The notes under the pieces were generated by a model. It searched no databases, had not been told where the DNA came from, and saw only the letters and a list, made by a program, of their open reading frames with translations. From NCBI RefSeq assembly GCF_010093205.1, contig NZ_PDWN01000011.1, positions 62,001-126,000 on the forward strand: DNA of 64,000 bases. The letters are read 5' to 3'. The DNA is from Pseudoxanthomonas daejeonensis. Lineage in GTDB: Bacteria > Pseudomonadota > Gammaproteobacteria > Xanthomonadales > Xanthomonadaceae. Below, in pieces: positions 41,569 to 52,200 of this stretch (position 1 is the first letter of the stretch; every line of letters begins with the position of its first letter). Made by a program: the position numbers and the translations under genes.

Positions 41569-42222
41569 GTGCCCGGCGTGCTTGCGATCTGGTACGGCGG
41601 GACCTTCGATCCCGTGCACGACGGCCACCTCGCCATTGCCCGCGCCGCCGCCGACACGTTCACCGTCCCGGTCACCCTGGCGCCGGCCGCCGACCCGCCC
41701 CACCGCGCCGCACCCGGCGCCGACGCGCGCCAGCGCGCGCACATGCTCGACCTGGCCGTGGCCGGCGACCACCGGCTGCGCGTGGACCGGCGCGAACTGG
41801 CGCGTCCCGGGCCGTCCTGGACGGTCGACACCCTGCATGAACTGCGCTCGGAGCTGGGCGATTCCGCACCGCTGTCACTGCTGGTCGGTGCCGACAGCTT
41901 CCGTTCGCTGCCGACCTGGAAGCACTGGCGCGAACTGCCGCGGCTGGCCCACTTCATCGTGGCCGGTCGCAGCGGCGGCGGCGACCTGGCGCAGCTGCCC
42001 GACACGCTTGCCGCGGAGGCCTCGGGTCGCTGGACCACCGATCCGGCGGCGCTGGCCACGCGTCCGGCCGGGTGCCTGTATGCGCTGGACCAGCCCCTGC
42101 GCGCCGAGTCGGCCACCGCGGTCAGGGAGGGCATCGTCGCCGGCGATCCGGCGTGGCGCGCCCAGGTGCCGCCGGCGGTCGCCGCCTGGATCGATGCGCA
42201 CGGCCTTTACCGGGTCCCGTGA
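41569..42222 (+). CDS. nadD: Nicotinate-nucleotide adenylyltransferase
   Basis: A 217-residue enzyme that adenylates nicotinate mononucleotide to deamido-NAD. The T/HxGH nucleotidyltransferase motif is in WYGGTFDPVHDGHLAIAR and the second motif is PSWTVDTLHEL. It begins at GTG 41569 (MPGVLAIWYGG), two bases after holA; GTG 41578 is the alternative. The ISSTxxR-type loop is seen as RAESATAVREGI. Confidence 0.94.
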   Translation: MPGVLAIWYGGTFDPVHDGHLAIARAAADTFTVPVTLAPAADPPHRAAPGADARQRAHMLDLAVAGDHRLRVDRRELARPGPSWTVDTLHELRSELGDSAPLSLLVGADSFRSLPTWKHWRELPRLAHFIVAGRSGGGDLAQLPDTLAAEASGRWTTDPAALATRPAGCLYALDQPLRAESATAVREGIVAGDPAWRAQVPPAVAAWIDAHGLYRVP

Positions 42223-42289
42223 ACACGGGGCGGCCCGCGGCGCCGGTATAATCGGCGCGTATTCCGACCCCCGTTCACCAGAGTCCTCC

Positions 42290-42685
42290 TTGAGCAGCCA
42301 AGCCCACGTCATCAAGACCCGCCTCCCCGAACCGCCGCCGCCCGTGGAAGTCCTGCTGGCGAACGTCCGCGCCGCCGTGGAGGAGATCAAGGCCAAGGAT
42401 GTCGTTGAAATCGACGTGCGCGGCAGGACCAGCGTGGCCGACCACCTGGTGATCGTCTCGGGTACGTCGACCCGGCATGTGAAGTCGATCGCCGACGAGG
42501 TGATCCGTTTCGCCAAGAAGCTCGGCGCGATGCCGCTGGGCGTGGAGGGCGAGCGCGAGGCCGAATGGGTCCTGGTCGACCTGGGCGACGTGATCGTCCA
42601 CGTGATGCTGCCGCGTGTGCGCGAGTTCTACGCACTGGAGCGGTTGTGGACGGTCGGCGACCATCCGGAAGACCGCGACGCCTGA
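42290..42685 (+). CDS. rsfS: Ribosome silencing factor RsfS
   Basis: A 131-residue protein that binds L14 of the 50S subunit and blocks subunit joining under nutrient limitation. Core motifs are KAKDVVEIDVRG, DHLVIVSGTSTRHVKSIADE and EWVLVDLGDVIVHVMLPRVR. TTG 42290 is chosen since no ATG or GTG in frame gives the family N-terminus (MSSQAHVIKTRLPEPPPP), a rare start. nadD-rsfS is the usual pairing; rlmH, normally next, is displaced by 2 kb, with a glycosidase gene in between. Confidence 0.93.
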   Translation: MSSQAHVIKTRLPEPPPPVEVLLANVRAAVEEIKAKDVVEIDVRGRTSVADHLVIVSGTSTRHVKSIADEVIRFAKKLGAMPLGVEGEREAEWVLVDLGDVIVHVMLPRVREFYALERLWTVGDHPEDRDA

Positions 42686-42892
42686 GCGTCGCCCGCCGAT
42701 CGACCTCGGCGTCTGCATCCTCGCCTGGCCCGTCGCCCGCTCTGGCAGCGTGGCAGCTGCGGCGTGCTCGCTTCCATCCTCTGATCAGGGGCCGGCTGGC
42801 CCGTTGACGGGGCGGGGTGTCGCATCTGCCGTGGCTTTGTCGCCTCTACACCGGGAAGCGGTGCCTGCCGCCTGAGCGGCGCCGGCACGCGC

Positions 42893-44662
42893 CTACGGCG
42901 TCGCCCCCTGTCGTGCGGCGTACAGGCCGAACACTGCGCCGGTGAAACCGCCGGCGACGCTGGTGCTGAGCAGGGTGCCGTCCGCGTCGCGTGCCAGCGA
43001 CTGCCATTGCCCTTCGACCGTGGCGTATTCGAAGTCGTACTCGGCCCCGCGCGCGCGGATGCGCAGGTACAACGGCTGGTCGACCGCGGCAGCGGGCAGC
43101 GGCGCCGAGGCCAGGCGCGTGCCTGTCCTGGGTTGGTCTTTCCTGCGGCCGTCGCGACGGTCCAGCACCACCATCGGCATGCCGTTCTCGCGGGTCACCG
43201 CCAGCAGGTACCAGAAATCCTCGTTCTGGAACGCGGCCAGGCCGGCGGTGTCGCCGTCGCGCTGCGGGACGAAGCGGACCGCGGTCGAGGCGAGCGCCCC
43301 TTGGTGCTGCTGCCGGCGCGCCAGGAACGAAGGATTGTCGCGTTCGCCCAGGCCCACCGCGCGCGCTTGCAGGTGCAATGCGCCGCCATCGAGCCGGTAC
43401 CACGACTCGCGCGGGTTGCGCACGGTGATCCAGTCCAGCGGCAGTTGCCGGCCTTCGAACCCGACACGGATGGCGAAGGCACCGCTGGTCGGTACCGGCG
43501 CCTGGCCTGCCGGCAGCGCCGGTGCGTCGAGTACCCAGGGAATCCGCTGCCCCGCTGCGGTGATGCGCGGCCATCCGTCCTCCCAGTGCACCGGCATCAG
43601 GAACGTCTCGCGGCCGGTGTTGACGTAGTGGCTGCCCGCGCTGCCCCTGCTGCCTGGGGGCGGATACGGGCGGTTGCCCAGGAACACCGCCCACCAGTCT
43701 CCGTCCTGGGTCTGCACGAAATCGGCGTGGCCGGCGGAGGTGATCGGCAACGGACGATCGCGCGGCAGGTCGCGCTGGGTCAGGACCGGATTCTCGCTCC
43801 ATGCCACGTACGGTCCGGTCACCTCGCGACTGCGCAGGACCACCTGCTGGTGCATCTCGCCGGTGCCGCCCTCGGCGGCGGTCAGGTAGTACCAGCCGTC
43901 GGTCTTGAAGAGGTGCGGGCCTTCGACGTACTCGGGCTTCTCCGCCGGCACCACGCCGCCGTCGAGCAGTACCCGGCGCGGGCCGAGGGTACGCAGGGCC
44001 TTCGCGTCGAACTCCTGCAGCCAGATCGCGCGGTGGCCGGGATAGCGTTCCTTGCCGCCCTCGGGCAGGTCGTTGTTGACGATCCACGCGCGGCCATCGT
44101 CGTCGAAGAACAGCGACGGGTCGATGCCGCCAGCCAGGTCCGGCAACCACACCGGGTCCGACCATGGTCCCGCCGGGTCGCGGGCGGTGATCACGAAGTT
44201 GCCGCCGCAGGACGGGAAACAGGTGTTGGCGATGTAGAACAGGCCGTCGTGATGTTCGATCGCCGGTGCGAACACGCCGTTGACCAGGTCGTGCTTGCCG
44301 AAGTCGAGCTGGTCGACGCGGTCGATGGCGTTGCCGATCTGGGTCCAGTTCACCAGGTCGCGGCTGTGGAAGACGGGAATGCCGGGGAACCAGCCGAAGG
44401 TGGAATTCACCATGTAGTAGTCCGCGCCGACGCGGACGACGCTCGGGTCCGGATAGAAGCCCTTGAGCACGGGGTTGCGGAACTGGCCCTGCCCGGGCGT
44501 GTACTTCGCATCCGCCGGGTCGCCGCCTTCGTATTCGAACCAGTCGAACGACGCCTCCAGCGGTGCGTCCTGCACGCCTGCAGCAGCGGCGGTCGATGGC
44601 GGCGCATGGCCCCACGCGAGGACGAGCAGCGTGGCAAGGCTGGCGAACCGGATGCGGCCCAT
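42893..44662 (-). CDS. Exported GH43 glycosidase (xylosidase/arabinofuranosidase type)
   Basis: A 589-residue secreted or periplasmic enzyme. Signal peptide 1-28. Five-bladed propeller of family GH43 with the expected catalytic residues: base D72 in FYPDPSVVRVG, pKa modulator D181 in GGIDPSLFFDDDG and acid E247 in YVEGPHLFK. About 190 C-terminal residues form the beta-sandwich often fused to GH43 beta-xylosidases. No transporter or other polysaccharide gene is near; it interrupts the common rsfS-rlmH neighbourhood on the opposite strand and may be an accessory insertion. Confidence 0.88.
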   Translation of the reverse strand: MGRIRFASLATLLVLAWGHAPPSTAAAAGVQDAPLEASFDWFEYEGGDPADAKYTPGQGQFRNPVLKGFYPDPSVVRVGADYYMVNSTFGWFPGIPVFHSRDLVNWTQIGNAIDRVDQLDFGKHDLVNGVFAPAIEHHDGLFYIANTCFPSCGGNFVITARDPAGPWSDPVWLPDLAGGIDPSLFFDDDGRAWIVNNDLPEGGKERYPGHRAIWLQEFDAKALRTLGPRRVLLDGGVVPAEKPEYVEGPHLFKTDGWYYLTAAEGGTGEMHQQVVLRSREVTGPYVAWSENPVLTQRDLPRDRPLPITSAGHADFVQTQDGDWWAVFLGNRPYPPPGSRGSAGSHYVNTGRETFLMPVHWEDGWPRITAAGQRIPWVLDAPALPAGQAPVPTSGAFAIRVGFEGRQLPLDWITVRNPRESWYRLDGGALHLQARAVGLGERDNPSFLARRQQHQGALASTAVRFVPQRDGDTAGLAAFQNEDFWYLLAVTRENGMPMVVLDRRDGRRKDQPRTGTRLASAPLPAAAVDQPLYLRIRARGAEYDFEYATVEGQWQSLARDADGTLLSTSVAGGFTGAVFGLYAARQGATP

Positions 44663-44801
44663 GCTTTCCCCTCCCAGGGTGGCGGTGCGGCGACGAGGCC
44701 GGCCCGGACCGTAGCACGCGATTGCGTGGGCATATCAGCGCTTACCGGCGGTAATACCCCGGGCGCGGCCAAGCGAGGCGTCGGCACTTATCATGGTCGC
44801 C

Positions 44802-45272
44802 ATGAAGGCACGACTGATCGCAACGGGCGAACGCGCCCCTTCCTGGGTGGCGGAGGGATTCGGCGAGTACCGCAAGCGGCTCTCGCACTGGCTGCCGCTG
44901 GAACTGGTCGAAGTGGAGCCGGGCCTGCGCGGCAAGGGTCGCGATCCGCAGCGCGCGATCGACGACGAAGGCAAGCGCGTGCTGGCGGCGTTGCCGAAGA
45001 ACGCGCATGTCATCGCGCTGGACGTGCCGGGGCGCGCGTGGTCGTCGGAGCAGCTGGCCCAGCGCATGGAGCACTGGCGCCAGCAGGGGCGCGACCTGGC
45101 GTTCCTGGTCGGGGGGCCCGAAGGCCATGCGCCAGAGGTCCTGGCCGCTGCGTCCGAATCGTGGTCGCTAGGTCCACTGACCCTGCCGCACATGCTCGTG
45201 CGGCTGCTGGTGGCCGAGCAGCTGTATCGCGCCGCGGCGCTGCTGGCCAACCATCCCTACCACCGCGCCTGA
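44802..45272 (+). CDS. rlmH: 23S rRNA (pseudouridine-1915-N3)-methyltransferase
   Basis: A 156-residue SPOUT methyltransferase. FLVGGPEGHAPEV and LTLPHMLVRLLVAEQLYRAA form the trefoil-knot SAM site, and the C-terminal NHPYHRA is diagnostic. ATG 44802 (MKARLIATGERAP) is preferred over the ATG three codons upstream from similarity to the E. coli N-terminus. Confidence 0.95.
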   Translation: MKARLIATGERAPSWVAEGFGEYRKRLSHWLPLELVEVEPGLRGKGRDPQRAIDDEGKRVLAALPKNAHVIALDVPGRAWSSEQLAQRMEHWRQQGRDLAFLVGGPEGHAPEVLAAASESWSLGPLTLPHMLVRLLVAEQLYRAAALLANHPYHRA

Positions 45273-45301
45273 GCGGCGCGGTGCTCGTTGAACCCTTGGA
45301 G

Positions 45302-45329
45302 GGCGGCGACGGCGGATGCCGTCGCCGCC
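45302..45329. terminator. Hairpin between convergent rlmH and tonB
   Basis: Perfect 12-bp stem GGCGGCGACGGC / GCCGTCGCCGCC with a GGAT loop in the 64-base gap between the two convergent stop codons. No T run on either side, so terminator function is uncertain though the location fits. Confidence 0.5.
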
Positions 45330-45336
45330 GATGGCC

Positions 45337-45996
45337 TCATTGCAGGCTGAAATCGATCGGGACCAGGCCCCAGGCCTGCACTGCGCGGCCTTCGCGCATC
45401 GCCGGCTCGAAGCGCCACCGCTGCTGCACCTGGCGCACCGCCTCGCGGTCGAGCGAGCGATGGCCACTGCTGCGATCCACGATCACCTCCAGCGGCTTGC
45501 CGTCGACATCGACCAGCACGCGCAACATCACGGTGCCCTGCGCATTGCTGCGGATCGCGTCGCGCGGATACGCCGGTGGCGGGGCGACCGCGTAGCGCAG
45601 TTGCGCGCCCTGCAGCGGCTGGCCGTCATAGGGCGGGTTGATGACGTCGGGAGGGCCAACGGTATCGCTCACCGGATCGGCCTGCAGCAGGCCCTGGTCG
45701 ACGATCGCCGGCTGTTGCACCGGCAGCTGGCGCTGGAACACCGCCGGTGGCGTGCGCGGCGGAATGACCCGCGGTTGCTGCACCACCGGCTGCGGAGGCA
45801 GGGGGGGGACCGGTGTCGGCGGCTGCACCGTCCAGCGCGGCTCGGGCTCGTTGCGAAGTTCCGGCAGTGGCGCCTGGGTCAGCGGCAGCAACAGGACCAG
45901 CAGGGCCAGGGCGTGTACCGCCATGGCGAAGCTGATGGCGAGGATGCGCGAGGCATCCAGGCGCGGGGACACATCGGACGGCAGCGTGCGAACCAT
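45337..45996 (-). CDS. tonB: Energy transducer TonB
   Basis: A 219-residue inner-membrane-anchored protein that passes proton-motive energy to outer-membrane receptors. One helix at about 18-40 (ILAISFAMAVHALALLVLLL), a Pro-rich spacer (about 45-85), and the TonB C-terminal domain from about 140 (YPRDAIRSNAQGTVMLRVLV, VQQRWRFEPAMREG). GGAGGT precedes ATG 45996. No exbB/exbD beside it, so it may be one of several TonB paralogues. Confidence 0.9.
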   Translation of the reverse strand: MVRTLPSDVSPRLDASRILAISFAMAVHALALLVLLLPLTQAPLPELRNEPEPRWTVQPPTPVPPLPPQPVVQQPRVIPPRTPPAVFQRQLPVQQPAIVDQGLLQADPVSDTVGPPDVINPPYDGQPLQGAQLRYAVAPPPAYPRDAIRSNAQGTVMLRVLVDVDGKPLEVIVDRSSGHRSLDREAVRQVQQRWRFEPAMREGRAVQAWGLVPIDFSLQ

Positions 45997-46170
45997 GATC
46001 CACCTCCATTGCAGGAATGACGGAAGGAACAACGCACGGACAGGGCGACCGGGGTTGGCCGCGATGGCCGGTTCCAGACTGCGCCGGTGCGATCGGGCTT
46101 TCAAGCGGCGTCGCGGGCATCCAGACCAAAGTCGCAGGACGGCCGATGGCCGGTGGCGCGCGGATCCCCG

Positions 46171-46205
46171 GGAAAACGAAAGCCCGGCACGAGGCCGGGC
46201 TTTCG
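46171..46205 (-). terminator. Rho-independent terminator after the SIMPL-domain gene
   Basis: A 12-bp stem CGAAAGCCCGGC / GCCGGGCTTTCG (46177-46188, 46194-46205) with ACGAG loop. Read on the minus strand it lies 38 bases after the SIMPL gene stop and ends in TTTT. Confidence 0.75.
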
Positions 46206-46242
46206 GGTTCCGCATGCAGCGCGGGCGAGGTGTCGATCGCGC

Positions 46243-46962
46243 TCAGCGGCCCAGTTCGAACACCACGTCCAGCTGCACCGACACGCTGCTTTCGCCGGCG
46301 GCCACCGGGGTGCTGTCGAAGGCTTCGGCCTTCATCATCGCCATGCGCGGCATCGGCACCTGCATGCCGCCGCCCTCGCTGATGCTGACGATCCGGCGCA
46401 CGCGCAGGCCCAGGGTCTTGGCGTAGGTCTCCGCGCGCCGCTGCGCACGTTCCAGCGCCTCGATGCGGGCCTGGTCGTACAGCGGTTCCGGATCGTCGAT
46501 GCCGAAGCTGGGGCCGTTGATCTGGTTGGCGCCGCTGGCGACGAGCGCGTCGAGCACCTTGCCCATCTTGGCCACGTCGCGCAGCTTCAGGCTCACCGTG
46601 TTGCTGGCCTGGTAGCCGGTGATCCGCGGCGGCTGGTTGTCTTCGAAGTGGTACTGCGGATTGAGGTTGATGCCGCTGGTCTGCACGTCGCGCGCGGCGA
46701 CGCCGGCGGCCTTCACCGCGGCCAGCACCTTGTTCATCTGCTCGGCGTTCTGGCGCATCGCGGTGTTGCTGTCGGCGGCCTGGGTGACCACGCCGGCCGA
46801 GACGGTGGCGATGTCCGGCGCACGCCGGGCCTCGGCCTGGGCCGACACCGACAGCAGGGTCGCATCGGCCGGCACGGCGGGCCCGACGGACTGGGCCTGG
46901 ACGGCGGCGACGGGTACGGACAGCGCGAGGACGGCAAGCAGGGTGGCGAACGGGTGGCGCAT
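46243..46962 (-). CDS. Periplasmic SIMPL-domain protein (DUF541)
   Basis: A 239-residue exported protein. Signal peptide ends near residue 24 (AAVQA-QSVG). The SIMPL/DUF541 domain fills the rest: [57 protein letters not shown]. Relatives such as E. coli YggE reduce oxidative damage and others form oligomeric rings; exact role unknown. Monocistronic with its own terminator, divergent from maf. Confidence 0.9.
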   Translation of the reverse strand: MRHPFATLLAVLALSVPVAAVQAQSVGPAVPADATLLSVSAQAEARRAPDIATVSAGVVTQAADSNTAMRQNAEQMNKVLAAVKAAGVAARDVQTSGINLNPQYHFEDNQPPRITGYQASNTVSLKLRDVAKMGKVLDALVASGANQINGPSFGIDDPEPLYDQARIEALERAQRRAETYAKTLGLRVRRIVSISEGGGMQVPMPRMAMMKAEAFDSTPVAAGESSVSVQLDVVFELGR

Positions 46963-47111
46963 GGATGGGGCTCCTTGGGTGTGACGGTGCGCAGGGTTGC
47001 GCGGCAGGGTCGGTTCGAACGGATGAACGCGCCGTGAGCCCGGTCGGGGTCGAGGCCGGTCCGGCGGCGCCGGCCACGGTTCAGCCAGCTGCCGCGGGTT
47101 ATCCTGTGCCC

Positions 47112-47717
47112 ATGCTGTATCTGGCCTCGAAATCCCCCCGCCGGGCCGAACTGCTTGAACGGCTCGGCCTGACCTACCGCCTGCTCGATGTCGACGTCCC
47201 GGAAGTCCGGGCGCCGGGCGAGGGCGCGGCCGCCTACGTGCGCCGCGTCGCCCGCGACAAGGCCCGCGCCGGCTGGTCCCTGGTCGCCACCGAGCCCGGT
47301 GCGCGCGTGCTGGGCGCCGACACCGAAGTGGTCCTGGACGAAGAGGTCTTCGGCAAGCCGGCCGATGCCGCCGATGCCGAGGCGATGCTGCGGCGCCTGT
47401 CCGGGCGCCAGCACAGCGTCCTGTCGGCGGTGACCGTGATCGACGGGGCCGGCGAACGCGATGCGCTGTCCACGACCCTGGTGCGCTTCGCCGCGCTGAC
47501 CGGGGCGCAGATCTCCGCCTACGTCGCCACCGGCGAGCCGATGGGCAAGGCCGGCGCGTATGCGATCCAGGGGCGCGCGGAGGCCTTCGTCGAACACCTC
47601 GCCGGCAGCTATTCCGGCGTCATGGGCCTGCCGGTGCACGAGACCGCGCGACTGCTCGATCCCGGCGCCGATGCGCCGACCGAAGAAGCCGGCGCGCGCG
47701 CCGCCGTGGCCGGATGA
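47112..47717 (+). CDS. maf: Maf-family nucleotide pyrophosphatase
   Basis: A 201-residue house-cleaning enzyme that hydrolyses dTTP/UTP and modified nucleotides. Motifs are [17 protein letters not shown] at the start, [30 protein letters not shown] and [19 protein letters not shown]. These fit the YhdE (dTTPase) branch rather than YceF. ATG 47112 is preferred; its stop overlaps an ATG of rng. maf-rng-yhdP-tldD is a conserved gammaproteobacterial order. Confidence 0.93.
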   Translation: MLYLASKSPRRAELLERLGLTYRLLDVDVPEVRAPGEGAAAYVRRVARDKARAGWSLVATEPGARVLGADTEVVLDEEVFGKPADAADAEAMLRRLSGRQHSVLSAVTVIDGAGERDALSTTLVRFAALTGAQISAYVATGEPMGKAGAYAIQGRAEAFVEHLAGSYSGVMGLPVHETARLLDPGADAPTEEAGARAAVAG

Positions 47718-47725
47718 GGGCGGGC

Positions 47726-49216
47726 ATGTCCGAAGAGATCCTGGTCAACGTCACCCCGCGCGAAACCCGCGTCGCCGTGGTCGAGAACGGCATGCTGCAG
47801 GAGCTGCACATCGAGCGCGGCTGGCGGCGCGGCGTGGTCGGCAACATCTACAAGGGTCGCGTGCAGCGTGTAATGCCGGGCATGCAGGCCGCGTTCGTCG
47901 AACTCGGGCTGGAGCGCGCCGCGTTCCTGCACGCCAACGACGTGGTCCGGCCGGCGCCGGTGGACCCGGGTCCGGGCGACGACGCCGCCGCGCAGCCGGC
48001 CGGCTCGACGCCCTCGATCGTCGAACTGTTGCGCGACGGCCAGGAGATCGTGGTCCAGGTGGTCAAGGACCCGATCGGCACCAAGGGCGCGCGCCTGACC
48101 ACGCAGATCAGCATTCCCTCGCGCTACCTGGTGCTGCTGCCGCAGTCGCGCACCGTCGGGGTCTCGGCGCGGATCGAGGACGAGGGCGAACGCCTGCGCC
48201 TGAAAACCCTGGTGTCGGAGCTGTCGGCCAGCCATGGCGGACACGGCTACATCATCCGCACCAATGCCGAGGGCCAGCCTGCCGAGGCGCTGGCCGAGGA
48301 CATCGCCTACCTGGCGCGGGTCTGGAACGTGGTCGAGCGACGCGGCCGCGAGGCCGGCGCCGGCACGATCATCTACGAAGACCTGAGCCTGCCCTTGCGC
48401 GCGGTGCGCGACCTGATCCGCCGCGACGTGGAGAAGGTGCGGGTGGATTCGCGCGATACCTACGACCGGCTGCAGGCGTTCGTCGCCAAGTACATGCCGG
48501 TGCTGGCCGAGAAGATCGAACTGTATTCCGGCGACCGCCCGATCTTCGACCTGTACGGCGTCGAGGACGAGATCGCCCGCGCGCTGGACAAGCAGGTGCC
48601 GCTGAAGTCCGGCGGCTACCTGGTCATCGACCAGACCGAGGCGATGACCACCATCGACGTGAACACCGGCTCGTTCCTGGGCCAGCGCAACCTCGAGGAG
48701 ACGGTGTACCGCACCAACCTCGAAGCGGCGCAGGCGGTGGCGCGGCAGCTGCGCCTGCGCAACCTGGGCGGGATCATCATCATCGACTTCATCGACATGA
48801 GCGATCCGGAGCACCGCCGCCAGGTGTTGCGCACGCTGGAGAAGTCGCTGGCGCGCGACCATGCCAAGACCACGGTGTACGACTTCTCGCCGCTGGGACT
48901 GGTCGAGATGACGCGCAAGCGCACGGTCGAAAGCCTCGAGCGGCAGCTGTCGGAAACCTGCCCGCAGTGCGCCGGCCGGGGTTCGGTGAAGACCGCCGAG
49001 ACGGTGACCTACGAAGTCTTCCGCGAGATCACCCGCGCGGTGCGCCAGTTCGACGCCGCGCGCCTGCTTGTGATCGCCTCGCCCAAGGTGGTCGCGCGGA
49101 TCACCGAGGAAGAGTCGACCGCGGTCGCCGAACTGGAAGAGTTCCTCGGCAAGAGCATCCGCTTCCAGGCGGACGAGCAGTACCTGCAGGAGCAGTTCGA
49201 TGTGGTCCTGCTCTGA
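47726..49216 (+). CDS. rng: Ribonuclease G
   Basis: A 496-residue endoribonuclease that matures 16S rRNA 5' ends and degrades mRNA. S1 domain in the first about 125 residues (RRGVVGNIYKGRVQRVMPGM), 5' sensor, then the DNase-I-like catalytic part with VIDQTEAMTTIDVNTGSFLG and GGIIIIDFIDM supplying the Mg-binding aspartates, and the zinc-link cysteines CPQC. ATG 47726 (MSEEILVNVTPRETR) aligns with the E. coli start; ATG 47714 is four codons upstream and overlaps the maf stop. Confidence 0.95.
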   Translation: MSEEILVNVTPRETRVAVVENGMLQELHIERGWRRGVVGNIYKGRVQRVMPGMQAAFVELGLERAAFLHANDVVRPAPVDPGPGDDAAAQPAGSTPSIVELLRDGQEIVVQVVKDPIGTKGARLTTQISIPSRYLVLLPQSRTVGVSARIEDEGERLRLKTLVSELSASHGGHGYIIRTNAEGQPAEALAEDIAYLARVWNVVERRGREAGAGTIIYEDLSLPLRAVRDLIRRDVEKVRVDSRDTYDRLQAFVAKYMPVLAEKIELYSGDRPIFDLYGVEDEIARALDKQVPLKSGGYLVIDQTEAMTTIDVNTGSFLGQRNLEETVYRTNLEAAQAVARQLRLRNLGGIIIIDFIDMSDPEHRRQVLRTLEKSLARDHAKTTVYDFSPLGLVEMTRKRTVESLERQLSETCPQCAGRGSVKTAETVTYEVFREITRAVRQFDAARLLVIASPKVVARITEEESTAVAELEEFLGKSIRFQADEQYLQEQFDVVLL

Positions 49217-49240
49217 CCGCAAGCTCCACGCGGTGCGCTG

Positions 49241-52200
49241 ATGCCTACTCCCGTCCGCCGCCGCCTGCGCCTGGCCCGCCGCTGGGTCGTCTATCTGCTG
49301 GCGATCGTGCTGGTGCTGATGGCGCTGGTGCTGGGCGCGGCCAGCCAGCTGCTGCCGCTGGCCGAGCGCCATCCCGACCGGATCGCCGCGTGGCTGAGCG
49401 AGAAGGCCGGGCGGCCGGTCAGCTTCGAGCGGGTGCAGACGCGGTGGACGCGGCGCGGCCCGTTGCTGCAGCTGGAAGGGCTGCATATCGGCGAGCCCGG
49501 CGGCGGCGTGGGCATCGGCCAGGCCGAAGTTTTGCTGTCGATGTACGCCGGCCTGCTGCCCGGACGCTCGTTCACCGAACTGCGCCTGCGCGGACCCTCG
49601 CTCACGCTTGAACGCGCCGACGATGGCCGCTGGTCGGTGCTCGGCCTGCCGATGACCGGCACCGCCGATCCGCTGGACTACCTGGAAGGACTGGGCGAGC
49701 TGCAGGTGATCGGCGGGCAGCTCGAGGTCCGCGCGCCGCAGCTGGGCCTGCGCACGCGGATCCCGAAGATCGACCTGCGCGTGCGCGTGGATGGCCGGCA
49801 TGTCAGCGCCGGCGCGCTCGCCTGGATCCGGCCCGACGCGGCGCCGGCAGCGCTGGCGTTCGAGTTCGATCGCGACAACGGCAGTGGCCGCACCTACTTC
49901 GACCTGGATACCGAGGCGCTGGGTGCATGGGCGCCGCTGCTGCACCACGGCGGGATCGCCCCTGCCGACGGCCGCGGCCGCGTGGAAGCATGGGCCGAGA
50001 TGCGCGGCCACCGCGTGGTCCTGGCGACCACCCGGTTCCAGTTGCGCCATGTGCTGTTTTCCGGCGCGCCGCTGGCGGACGGACAACTGCCGCAGGTGCG
50101 CCTGGATGAAGTGCGCGGCCGCGCGCGCTGGCGTGTCACCGCCGATGGCTGGCGGCTGGATGCACCTTCGCTGCGCGTGGTCGACCACCGTGGCGCGCAG
50201 ACGCTGGATGGCCTGGTCCTTGCTGGCGGCAAGCGCTTCGCGCTGCTGGCCGAGCAGGTCGATGCGACCCCGTTGCTGGCGATCGCGGCACTGGGCGACG
50301 GCCTGTCGCCTTCGCTGCGCGCATGGCTCGTCCGGGCCGCGCCGCAGGCGCAACTGTCGGCGCTGCAAGTTGCGGGCGTGCGTGGCGGGCCGTTGCAGGC
50401 GCAGGGCCGGATCGAGCGGCTTGCGTTCGCCGCGGTCGGCGATTCGCCGGGCATCGATGGACTGGCCGGTCGCTTCGACGGCGACGGACAGGGCTGGGAG
50501 CTGGCGCTGGATCCGCGCAGTGCGCTGCGCTTCGACTGGCCCAGCGGTTTCGGCGTGGTCCACGAGCTGCAGCTGGACGGGCGGCTGCTGGCCTGGCGCG
50601 AAGGCGACGGCTGGGAAGTGGCCACGCCGGCGCTGCACCTGGACGGTGGTGACTACGGCGCGCAGGTGCGCGGCGGACTGTGGTTCCAGGGCGACGGCAC
50701 GCGGCCCTGGATCGGTATCGCCGCGGAGATCGAGGACGCGCCGGTGTCGGTGGCGCGGAAGTTCTGGATACACCACAAGATGTCCAAGGCGGCGGTGGAC
50801 TGGCTGGACATGGCGCTGCAGGACGGCATCGTCAGCGGCGGCCGCGGCCTGGTCGCCGGCGACCTGGACGACTGGCCGTTCGTGCGCGACAACGGCCGCT
50901 TCGAGGCCACCGCTACGATCGATGACGGTCGCATCCGTTTCCAGGAGCAATGGCCGGAACTGGATGCGATGCAGGCGGGCGTGGCCTTCGTCGGCAACGG
51001 CTTCAGCGTGCAGGGACAGGGCCGCATCAACGGCCTGGCGGTACAGCGCGTGCAGGCCGGCATCGCCGACTTCAGCCACGCGCCGCTGCAGGTGCGCGCC
51101 GAAGCGAAGGGCGATGCCGCGCAGCTGCTCGAGCTGCTGCGCCACAGCCCGCTGAAAAAGGACAATCGCGAAACCCTGGCCAACCTTGCGGCATCCGGCC
51201 CGGCGGCCACGACATTCGCCATGGACCTGCCGTTGGGCCGTGGACACGGCCCGGCGGTGATCGACGGCAAGGTCGTCCTGGACGGGGCGAAACTGGCTGA
51301 AAAACGCTGGAACCTGGCTTTCGAAGCGGTGCGCGGCGCGGCCCGCTACGACGCCAGCGGCTTCGAGGCGGCGGAACTGGCGGTGCGCCACCAGGGCGAG
51401 GAGGGCCTGCTGTCGCTGCGTTCCGGCCGCCACGTGCGCGACGCGGGCAACGTGTTCGAAGCCGGCCTGGCCGTGCCGATGGATGCCGACGACCTGTTCG
51501 CCCGCGCACCGGAGCTGGGCTGGCTCGCGCCGCACGTCCGCGGGCGCTCGCCCTGGAACCTGGCCGTGGCTCTGCCCAGGCAGGCCACCGGCGGCAGCGT
51601 CGGCAGCTTGCGCCTGGACTCCTCGCTGGTCGGCACGAAACTGGACCTGCCGGCGCCGCTGGCCAAGCCAGCCGACGAGGCGCTGCAGACGAAAGTGCAG
51701 CTCGGCCTGCCGCTGGGCAGCGGCCCGATCGACGTGGCCTTCGGCGAGCGCCTGGCCTTGCGCGCGCGGCAGCGTGATGGACAGACCGGCGTGCGGGTGA
51801 AACTCGGAAGCTCGACGGTCGACGGCGAACCGCCGGCTTCGGGCCTGGTGGTGGGCGGGCGTACTTCATCGCTGGATGCGCTGGAATGGATCGGGCTGGC
51901 GCGTGGCGACAGCGGTGGCGGCCCGCCGCTGCGCGAGATCGACGTGCTCGCCGACGAACTGCGATTGCTGGGGGGCGTGTTCCCATCCACGCGACTGAAG
52001 TTGCGACCGGGCGCGCAGGCGCTGGAAGTGGTCGTGGACGGACCGGCCCTGGCCGGCACCGTGACCGTGCCCGATGCGGCCGGCGCCGCAGTCCAGGGCC
52101 ACTTCGCGCGCCTGCACTGGCAACCGCCGGCGGCTGCGGCGTCCAGGGCCGTTGCCGCGGCCATCGCCAACGCGGGCGAAGTGGACGCCATTGCCGCGGT

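Noticed and set aside
42686-42892. Small open frames between rsfS and the GH43 gene
   Set aside because: No start signals, no resemblance to known proteins and low-complexity products; treated as intergenic.
47609-51535. Long minus-strand open frame of about 1300 codons opposite maf, rng and yhdP
   Set aside because: It is antisense to three well-recognised genes and shows the His/Gln/Arg/Ala-rich composition of shadow frames in GC-rich DNA.
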